Of a DNA stretch of 13,006 nucleotides, positions 7,557-13,006 are shown in pieces. How positions within the stretch are numbered: the stretch's first letter is position 1; each line of letters opens with the position of its first letter. The DNA comes from Intrasporangiaceae bacterium (GTDB taxonomy: Bacteria; Actinomycetota; Actinomycetes; Actinomycetales; Dermatophilaceae): the NCBI GenBank assembly GCA_012518475.1, contig JAAYSB010000148.1:1-13006 (forward strand). Reading direction: 5' to 3'. The position numbers were made by a program, and so were the translations under genes. Below the pieces are notes generated by a model. It did no database searches. It saw nothing but the letters and a program-made list of their open reading frames with translations, and was not told the origin of the DNA.

Positions 7557-8840
7557 TCAGGGCTGCGGGTCCCTCGCGTCGTACTCGACGAACCGGCGTG
7601 AGCGCAGCCGGAACCACGCCATGACAGCGATGACGAGCAGCCCGCCGACCACGGCGGTCCAGCCCTCACCGACGAGCTCGGCCCCGACTCCGCCGAGCAT
7701 CTCCCCCACACGCGGACCGCCGGCGACGACGACGATGAAGACGCCCTGCAGCCGGCCACGCATGTGATCGGGCGCGGCACTCTGCAGGATCGTCGTCCGA
7801 TACACAGCCGAGACGGCGTCGGAGGCCCCCGCGACGAACATGCCGAGCATCGCCACCCAGAACGCCTGCTGCGTCGTGATCGGACCACCGGCGAGCACGA
7901 GAGCAACGCCGAGACCGGCGATCCCGGCCCCCCAACCACAGATGGAGACCAGGATCGCGACGCCCTGCCGCCGGACTGATCCGAGCCGCCCCGAGAAGAA
8001 CATGGCGATGATCCCGCCTGCCGCGGCCGACGCATACAGGTTCCCCACGGTTGTCGCCCCGCCACCCAGGATGACCGTGCCCGCCGCGGGCAGCAGCACC
8101 CGCGGCTGAGCCAGGACCATCGCGAAGATGTCGGTGATGAACGTCATCCGGACGTTGGGGCTGCGTCCGAGGAAGCGGAAGCCGTCGATGACCGAGCCGA
8201 TGCCCGCGCGCCGCACCACGGTCGACGGATCCGGCTTGATCGGCCCGAGCGTGAGCAGACCCCACAGCGCGGCAGTGGTGATGAGTGCGTCGAAGGCATA
8301 GGCGGCCTCGAACCCGTGCCAGCCGATGAGGACACCGGCGAGCAATGGGCCTACGGTCATCGCCGTGTTCATCGCCAGCACGCTCAGCGCGTTGGCGGCC
8401 GGCAGCTGCTCTCGGGGCAGGATCCGCGGATAGATGGAAGACCGGGCCGGCGACATGACTGCGAAGGCGGCATTGAACATCGCGACGAGGACGTAGAGCA
8501 CCCACACCGAGGTGTTCCCGAGGAAGGCCTGCACAGCGAGGAGAACACTGGACAGCCAGGCCACGAGCTGAGCGACGATGGCCACGATCCTCCGGTCGTA
8601 CTGGTCCGCGAGAGCACCGCCGTACAGACCCATGACAACGAGGGGCACGAGCGCGAACAGTCCGACCAGACCCACGGCCGCGGTGGAGCCGGTGAGCTCG
8701 AAGACATGGAGACCGATCGCTACCGTCGCCATCTGGGCGCCCACTCCGGCGAGAGTGAATCCGAGCCACAGCCGTCGATACGCAGGGTTCGTGCGCAGCG
8801 GGGTCAGGTCGGGAAGGAGGGTGCGCACGATCCGCATCAT
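7557..8840 (-). CDS. Major facilitator superfamily transporter, EntS/MFS_3-like exporter
   Basis: A 427-residue polytopic membrane protein with about 12 hydrophobic segments; the first covers roughly 24-47 and the second 55-76. The loop after the second segment is GALADQYDRR (75-84), the MFS motif A (GxxxDxxxRR type) that gates proton-coupled transport. 'SPARSSIYPRILPREQLPAANAL' around 130-152 and 'APDHMRGRLQGVF' around 356-368 are typical of the MFS_3 group, which includes the enterobactin exporter EntS and several macrolide or drug exporters. Export of a small molecule by proton antiport is likely, but the substrate cannot be read from sequence and no siderophore or antibiotic genes lie nearby. 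Two adjacent ATGs (8838-8840 and 8835-8837) are possible starts, and neither has a good ribosome site. It converges on the AAA gene and diverges from korA. Confidence 0.88.
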   Translation of the reverse strand: MMRIVRTLLPDLTPLRTNPAYRRLWLGFTLAGVGAQMATVAIGLHVFELTGSTAAVGLVGLFALVPLVVMGLYGGALADQYDRRIVAIVAQLVAWLSSVLLAVQAFLGNTSVWVLYVLVAMFNAAFAVMSPARSSIYPRILPREQLPAANALSVLAMNTAMTVGPLLAGVLIGWHGFEAAYAFDALITTAALWGLLTLGPIKPDPSTVVRRAGIGSVIDGFRFLGRSPNVRMTFITDIFAMVLAQPRVLLPAAGTVILGGGATTVGNLYASAAAGGIIAMFFSGRLGSVRRQGVAILVSICGWGAGIAGLGVALVLAGGPITTQQAFWVAMLGMFVAGASDAVSAVYRTTILQSAAPDHMRGRLQGVFIVVVAGGPRVGEMLGGVGAELVGEGWTAVVGGLLVIAVMAWFRLRSRRFVEYDARDPQP

Positions 8841-8980
8841 GCCCCGGGCAGGGCACCTCGCAAAGCCGGAACCCGCAGAGCGGAACGGCCCTGCGCCGCG
8901 CTGAGCGCGACTCGCCCGGCCTGGTCCACTCCGTGAACTCGAAGGGAGCAGCCTGTTACCGGTCGTAGACTGGAACGATC
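8841..8980. other. Divergent intergenic region with a 13-nt palindrome
   Basis: This 140-bp region separates the - strand exporter from korA and should hold promoters for both. CGCGCTGAGCGCG at 8897-8909 is a perfect palindrome around a central G. An imperfect inverted repeat (GTCCAC-TCC-GTGAAC, 5 of 6 pairs) lies at 8924-8938. Either could be a regulator site, but short palindromes are common by chance in GC-rich DNA. I see no clear -10 element for the exporter. Confidence 0.35.
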
Positions 8981-8981
8981 A
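8966..8981 (+). promoter_or_regulatory. Putative -10 element of korA, leaderless or near-leaderless start
   Basis: TAGACT at 8966-8971 fits TANNNT and ends 9 nt before the korA ATG at 8981. RNA would begin at about 8978-8981, giving at most a few bases of leader. The only purine-rich stretch before the ATG is the weak GGAAC at 8972-8976, only 4 nt away. No -35 sequence is recognisable at the normal distance. Confidence 0.4.
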
Positions 8982-10876
8982 TGACCACTACCCCTGCACA
9001 GCTCGACAAGGTCGTGATCCGCTTCGCCGGTGACTCCGGTGATGGCATGCAGCTCACGGGTGACCGGTTCACCAGTGACACTGCTGCGCTCGGTAACGAC
9101 CTGTCGACCCTGCCGAACTTCCCGGCAGAGATCCGCGCACCCCAGGGCACCCTGCCGGGTGTCTCGAGCTTCCAGCTCCACTTCGCCGACCACGACGTTC
9201 TCACGCCCGGCGACTCCCCGGATGTCCTCGTGGCGATGAATCCTGCCGCCCTCAAGGCGAACCTCGCCGACGTTCCGCGGGGAGCGACGATCATCGTCAA
9301 CACCGACGAGTTCTCCAAGCGAAACCTGTCCAAGGTCGGCTACACCGTCAGCCCGCTCGAGGACGGCTCGCTGGAGTCCTGGCAGGTCAAGCCGGTGGCA
9401 CTGACCTCGATCACCGTCGAGGCACTCGCCGAGTTCGATGGCCTGACCCGCAAGGAGAAGGAGCGGGCGAAGAACATGTTCGCCCTCGGCCTGCTCTCGT
9501 GGATGTTCAGCCGCACGACGGCCGGCACGGAGGCGTTCCTCAAGAGCAAGTTCGCCGACCAGCCGGAGATCCTCGCCGCCAACCTTGCTGCACTGTATGC
9601 CGGCCTGCACTACGGCGAGACGACGGAGGAGTTCGCGGTCCGCTACGAGGTGGCGCCGGCGGCAATGCCTCCTGGCACCTACCGGAACATCACCGGCAAC
9701 ACGGCGCTGGCCTATGGCTTCATCGCTGCCTCGCACCGTAGCGGCCTGCCCCTGGTTCTCGGCTCGTACCCGATCACACCGGCCAGCGACATCCTGCACG
9801 TCCTGTCGTCCCAGAAGCGCCACAATGTGATGACCCTGCAGGCCGAGGACGAGATCGCCGGCATCGGCATGGCCCTCGGAGCGGCGTTCGGCGGCGCGCT
9901 CGGGCTGACGACGACGAGCGGCCCTGGCGTGGCGCTGAAGTCCGAGACGATCGGTCTGGCGGTGTCCCTCGAGCTGCCCCTGGTCATCGTCGATGTCCAG
10001 CGTGGCGGACCGTCGACCGGCCTGCCGACGAAGACCGAGCAGTCCGACCTGCTCCAGGCGATGTTCGGCCGCAACGGTGAGTCTCCCGTCCCGATCGTCG
10101 CGCCGCAGTCACCGGCCGACTGCTTCGACATCGCGCTGGAGGCTGTCCGGATGGCGACGGTCTATCGCACGCCGGTCTTCGTCCTCTCCGACGGCTACCT
10201 CGCGAACGGGTCCGAGCCGTGGCGCATCCCGGCGGTCAGCGAGCTGCCTGACATCCCAGTCGATTTCACGACCGAGCCGAATGCGCAGGACGACGACGGA
10301 AACGCCGTCTTCCACCCCTACCTGCGTGACAGCGAGACCCTCGCCCGGCCGTGGGCCGTCCCGGGCACCCCCGGTCTCGAGCACCGCATCGGTGGCATCG
10401 AGAAGGCCAACCTCACCGGCAACATCTCCTACGACCCGGACAACCACGACCTCATGGTCCGGCTGCGGGCGGAGAAGGTCGCCGGCATCGAGGTTCCCGA
10501 CCTCGAGGTCGACGACCCGAGTGGTTCGGCCGATGTGCTCGTCCTCGGCTGGGGGTCTACCTACGGCCCCATCGCGGCGGCGACCCGCGAGACCCGCTCC
10601 CTGGGGATGCGTGTCGCGCGCGCCCACCTGCGTCACCTCAACCCGTTCCCCGCCAATCTGGGAGAGGTGCTGCGCGCATACCCCCGCGTCGTCGTCCCGG
10701 AGATGAACACCGGCCAGCTCGCTCTGCTGCTGCGTGCCGCATACCTCGTCGACATCCAGTCGGTCACCCAGGTCCGCGGCCTCCCGTTCACCACAGCAGA
10801 GCTCGTCCAGGCTCTCACCACCGCGGTGGACGCAGGCCGACCATCGGTCAGTGCCACGAACGGAGCGACTCGATGA
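8981..10876 (+). CDS. korA: 2-oxoacid (2-oxoglutarate):ferredoxin oxidoreductase, alpha subunit with fused gamma domain
   Basis: A 631-residue subunit of a thiamine-diphosphate, CoA- and ferredoxin-dependent enzyme. It oxidatively decarboxylates a 2-oxoacid, most likely 2-oxoglutarate to succinyl-CoA, reducing ferredoxin. Residues ~10-195 are the gamma domain, opening with VVIRFAGDSGDGMQ (G17-Q24). The alpha (pyrimidine-binding) domain follows from about 240, with GSYPITPASDILH (261 onward; T266/P267 near the active site), the QAEDEIAGIGMALGAAFGGA block, and TTTSGPGVALKSE. Residues 500 to the end are the transketolase C-terminal-like domain ('VLVLGWGSTYGP', 'HLRHLNPFP'). The gamma-alpha fusion is the normal architecture of the two-subunit KorAB class. 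In Mycobacterium tuberculosis KorAB acts as a CoA-dependent alternative to 2-oxoglutarate dehydrogenase. The stop overlaps korB as ATGA. The substrate is assigned by class resemblance; another 2-oxoacid is possible. Confidence 0.9.
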   Translation: MTTTPAQLDKVVIRFAGDSGDGMQLTGDRFTSDTAALGNDLSTLPNFPAEIRAPQGTLPGVSSFQLHFADHDVLTPGDSPDVLVAMNPAALKANLADVPRGATIIVNTDEFSKRNLSKVGYTVSPLEDGSLESWQVKPVALTSITVEALAEFDGLTRKEKERAKNMFALGLLSWMFSRTTAGTEAFLKSKFADQPEILAANLAALYAGLHYGETTEEFAVRYEVAPAAMPPGTYRNITGNTALAYGFIAASHRSGLPLVLGSYPITPASDILHVLSSQKRHNVMTLQAEDEIAGIGMALGAAFGGALGLTTTSGPGVALKSETIGLAVSLELPLVIVDVQRGGPSTGLPTKTEQSDLLQAMFGRNGESPVPIVAPQSPADCFDIALEAVRMATVYRTPVFVLSDGYLANGSEPWRIPAVSELPDIPVDFTTEPNAQDDDGNAVFHPYLRDSETLARPWAVPGTPGLEHRIGGIEKANLTGNISYDPDNHDLMVRLRAEKVAGIEVPDLEVDDPSGSADVLVLGWGSTYGPIAAATRETRSLGMRVARAHLRHLNPFPANLGEVLRAYPRVVVPEMNTGQLALLLRAAYLVDIQSVTQVRGLPFTTAELVQALTTAVDAGRPSVSATNGATR

Positions 10877-11973
10877 CCTCCACACCCCAGTCGATCGACC
10901 TCGGTATGCCCCGCTCCGGTCTTGCAGACGTCCCCGGTCTCGCGGCTGATGCGACCAAGCAGACGAAGAAGGACTTCACCTCCGACCAGGAGGTCCGCTG
11001 GTGCCCCGGCTGCGGCGACTACGCAGTGCTTGCCGCGGTCCAGGGCTTCCTGCCGGACCTCGGACTGCGCCGCGAGAACATCGTGTTCGTCTCCGGAATC
11101 GGCTGCTCCTCGCGGTTCCCGTACTACCTCGACACCTACGGGATGCACTCGATCCACGGCCGTGCGCCGTCCATCGCCACCGGGCTGGCGACCTCGCGCC
11201 CGGACCTGTCGGTGTGGGTCGTCACCGGAGACGGCGACGCGCTCTCGATCGGCGGGAACCACCTCATCCACGCGCTGCGCCGCAACGTCAACATCACGAT
11301 CCTGCTGTTCAACAACAAGATCTACGGGCTGACGAAGGGCCAGTACTCCCCCACCTCCGACCCGGGCACGATCACCAAGTCCTCCCCGGCGGGGTCGATC
11401 GACACCCCGTTCAACCCGGTCAGTCTCGCGCTCGGGGCTGAAGCCTCGTTCGTGGCGCGCACCATGGACAGCGACCGCGCGCACCTGACCGAGGTGCTGC
11501 GCCAGGCCGCCGAGCACCGCGGTGCCGCGTTCGTCGAGATCTATCAGAACTGCCCGATCTTCAACGACGGCGCGTTCCAGCTCATCAAGGACCGCGACAG
11601 CCAGGCCGCTCGCCTCGTCAGACTCGTCGACGGCGAACCGGTCACCGCCGGCCTCGAGGACAGCCGCCAGGTGCTCGTCCGCGAGCCGAACGGCTCAGTC
11701 GTCTTCGTCCCGGAGGCCGAGGCCTCGGGACGTCCGGTCGTCGTCCACGATGCCGCAGACCCGAACCCCACCGCGGCCTTCGCGCTGTCCCGCCTCGACG
11801 ACGGCACGATGACGCACGTCCCGATGGGCGTCTTCCGCAACATCGACCGACCCACCTACGACGACCTCGTCCGCGACCAGGTCCGCAGTGCCGTCGACGG
11901 GGCCGGACGCCCCGCGGACGATGCCTCCCTCGACGCCCTCCTGCGCGGCTCCGACACCTGGACGGTCACCTGA
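10873..11973 (+). CDS. korB: 2-oxoacid (2-oxoglutarate):ferredoxin oxidoreductase, beta subunit
   Basis: A 366-residue subunit that binds thiamine diphosphate and probably one [4Fe-4S] cluster. The diphosphate/Mg site is GDGDALSIGGNH (119-130), ending in the NN of 'LLFNNKIYGLTKGQ' (N147/N148). Four cysteines sit at the expected cluster positions: C44 and C47 in WCPGCGDY, C78 in SGIGCSS and C227 in IYQNCPIF. 'SRFPYYLDTYGMHSIHGRAPSIATG' (80-104) is the highly conserved substrate and interface segment. ATG 10873 overlaps the korA stop and has GGAG at 10862-10865, 7 nt upstream, so the two subunits are translationally coupled. The last ~125 residues are a less conserved tail found in this family. 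No ferredoxin or delta-type subunit gene follows, so the electron acceptor must be encoded elsewhere. Confidence 0.92.
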   Translation: MTSTPQSIDLGMPRSGLADVPGLAADATKQTKKDFTSDQEVRWCPGCGDYAVLAAVQGFLPDLGLRRENIVFVSGIGCSSRFPYYLDTYGMHSIHGRAPSIATGLATSRPDLSVWVVTGDGDALSIGGNHLIHALRRNVNITILLFNNKIYGLTKGQYSPTSDPGTITKSSPAGSIDTPFNPVSLALGAEASFVARTMDSDRAHLTEVLRQAAEHRGAAFVEIYQNCPIFNDGAFQLIKDRDSQAARLVRLVDGEPVTAGLEDSRQVLVREPNGSVVFVPEAEASGRPVVVHDAADPNPTAAFALSRLDDGTMTHVPMGVFRNIDRPTYDDLVRDQVRSAVDGAGRPADDASLDALLRGSDTWTVT

Positions 11974-11991
11974 GCCCGACTCTGGGAGGGG

Positions 11992-12004
11992 TACTGTCGC
12001 TGCG
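11992..12004 (+). promoter_or_regulatory. Putative -10 element directly before rarD-like gene
   Basis: TACTGT at 11992-11997 fits TANNNT and ends 6 nt before GTG 12004, the spacing expected for a leaderless GTG mRNA. In competition, GGGAGGGG at 11984-11991 is a good Shine-Dalgarno-like run, but it is 12 nt from the GTG, longer than usual. It would serve if the gene is read from a korAB transcript. Both routes may operate. Confidence 0.4.
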
Positions 12005-12912
12005 TGACCACGGCGACGGACGAGACGCGCAGGGGCAGCGCATACGTCCTCGGCGCGTATCTCCTCTGGGGTCTGTTCCCGCTCTACTTCGACGCCCTCA
12101 GGCCTGCGGGAGCCTTGGAGATCCTCGCCCACCGGATCGTGTGGACGATGGTGTTCTGCACCTTCATCCTGCTCATCCGCAAGGACCTGGCCTGGCTGCG
12201 TCCGGCGTTGCGGAACCGGCGACTCATGCTCGGAATGACCGCTGCAGCCGTCCTCATCGCGAGCAACTGGGGCTTCTATGTCTACGCCGTCATCAGCGGG
12301 CAGACGACCGAGGCCTCCCTCGGCTACTTCCTCAACCCGATCGTCACGGTGGCGCTCGGCGTCGTCGTCCTCGGTGAGCACCTGCGCCGACCGCAGCTGA
12401 TCGCCGTCGTCATCGGTGCTCTTGCCTTCGTGTTTCTGACGATCGCCACCGGATCGCTGCCGTGGATCGCGCTGGTCCTTGCGTTCTCATTCGGGCTGTA
12501 CGGGCTGGTCAAGAAGAAGGTCGGCGTCTCCCTGACCGCGATGCGCGGCCTGGCGCTGGAGACGGCCATCATCGCCCCGGTGGCGGCCGGAATCATCGCC
12601 TGGACGCTGCACAACGGAACCTCGACCTTCGGATCCGTGAGCACCGGCCACACCCTGCTGCTCCTCTCCAACGGCGTCGTCACCGCGATCCCGCTGCTCC
12701 TGTTCGCCGCAGCGGCACGTCGGGTCCCCCTCGTGACCATCGGCCTCATCCAGTTCGTCACCCCGGTGATCCAGCTGCTCGTCGCGCTCTACGTCCTCGA
12801 GGAGCACATGAGCGGCGAGCGGTGGATCGGGTTCGCGATCGTCTGGGTCGCGCTGATCATTCTGAGCATCGACATGCTGCGTCGTCGACGCAGGGCACGT
12901 CCAGCACCCTGA
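12004..12912 (+). CDS. rarD: RarD-like EamA/DMT superfamily transporter
   Basis: A 302-residue inner-membrane protein (E. coli RarD has 296) built from two EamA-type repeats, with about 10 hydrophobic helices. Typical RarD stretches are GAYLLWGLFPLYF (about 17-29), ALEILAHRIVWT (37-48), 'ASNWGFYVYAVISGQTTEASLGYFLNPIV' and the late 'QFVTPVIQLLVALYVLEEHMSGERW'. It ends in an arginine-rich cytoplasmic tail. RarD proteins are usually listed as chloramphenicol-sensitivity-type permeases; their physiological substrates are poorly known, and a metabolite exporter or importer is the safest reading. GTG 12004 starts 30 bp after korB and is preferred because no upstream in-frame start fits and the N-terminus aligns with family length. 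The stop lies 10 bp from the convergent partial gene. Confidence 0.85.
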   Translation: MTTATDETRRGSAYVLGAYLLWGLFPLYFDALRPAGALEILAHRIVWTMVFCTFILLIRKDLAWLRPALRNRRLMLGMTAAAVLIASNWGFYVYAVISGQTTEASLGYFLNPIVTVALGVVVLGEHLRRPQLIAVVIGALAFVFLTIATGSLPWIALVLAFSFGLYGLVKKKVGVSLTAMRGLALETAIIAPVAAGIIAWTLHNGTSTFGSVSTGHTLLLLSNGVVTAIPLLLFAAAARRVPLVTIGLIQFVTPVIQLLVALYVLEEHMSGERWIGFAIVWVALIILSIDMLRRRRRARPAP

Positions 12913-12922
12913 GGCAGAGCCA

Positions 12923-13006
12923 TCAGCCGAAGCAGTGCCCCTCGCCGCGATACGTCGGGACCGTCGCGATGATCTCCTCACCACGGATCAGGTGGATCTC
13001 GGCGAA
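12923..13006 (-). CDS. Unrecognised protein, C-terminal 27 residues (truncated by window edge)
   Basis: On the - strand an open frame enters from the right edge and ends at TGA (complement of 12923-12925). It gives 27 residues, starting FAEIHLIRGEEII and ending YRGEGHCFG. The mix of hydrophobic and charged residues and the G/C-rich third positions look coding, and the convergent stop-to-stop spacing of 10 bp after the rarD-like gene is sensible. The fragment is too short to name a family. Its N-terminal part lies outside the window. Confidence 0.5.
   Translation of the reverse strand, partial: FAEIHLIRGEEIIATVPTYRGEGHCFG

Noticed and set aside
7666..8856. 396-codon - strand frame overlapping the exporter
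   Set aside because: It is a shifted-frame shadow of the exporter. Its product is Arg/Pro/His-rich without membrane segments, while the other frame gives a clean MFS protein.
8837..9823. 328-codon - strand open frame opposite korA
   Set aside because: It is antisense to the conserved gamma domain of KorA and lacks any motif.
1..13006. CRISPR arrays, tRNA or rRNA genes, IS elements, integrases or phage genes
   Set aside because: I looked for spaced repeats, cloverleaf-like blocks, terminal inverted repeats and transposase motifs and found none.

Overview
The window is GC-rich bacterial DNA with strongly G/C-biased third codon positions, tight ATGA/GTGA gene overlaps and several genes that seem to start without a ribosome binding site. 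Together with a RecBCD-type nuclease and a ferredoxin-dependent 2-oxoacid oxidoreductase of the KorAB type, this points to an actinobacterium (Actinomycetota). The genus cannot be named from the sequence alone.

Left part (1-5932): the 3' end of recC, then complete recB and recD, all on the + strand and joined by 4-bp overlaps, so they are almost certainly one transcript. Together they encode the RecBCD (exodeoxyribonuclease V) helicase-nuclease that processes double-strand DNA ends. The helicase and nuclease motifs of RecB and the helicase motifs of RecD are intact.

Middle (5933-8840): after a 116-bp gap comes a + strand AAA+ ATPase of about 482 residues. It has a C-terminal AAA module with an inverted 'ED' Walker B, as in Bcs1-type proteins, and an N-terminal region of about 225 residues that I cannot assign. 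This gene converges on a - strand major facilitator exporter. The 59-bp gap between the two stops holds a nested inverted repeat that probably terminates transcription from both sides.

Right part (8841-13006): a 140-bp divergent intergenic region separates the exporter from korA-korB, which encode a two-subunit 2-oxoacid (probably 2-oxoglutarate):ferredoxin oxidoreductase. A RarD-like EamA transporter follows after 30 bp. The last 84 bases hold the 3' end of an unrecognised - strand gene.

These are mostly ordinary housekeeping and accessory genes: DNA repair, central carbon metabolism and transport. I see no IS element, phage gene, CRISPR array, tRNA or rRNA, and no convincing new multi-gene system. 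The parts most worth a second look are the uncharacterised AAA ATPase behind recBCD, the repeated -10-like hexamers placed just before start codons (leaderless mRNA candidates), and the nested convergent terminator.
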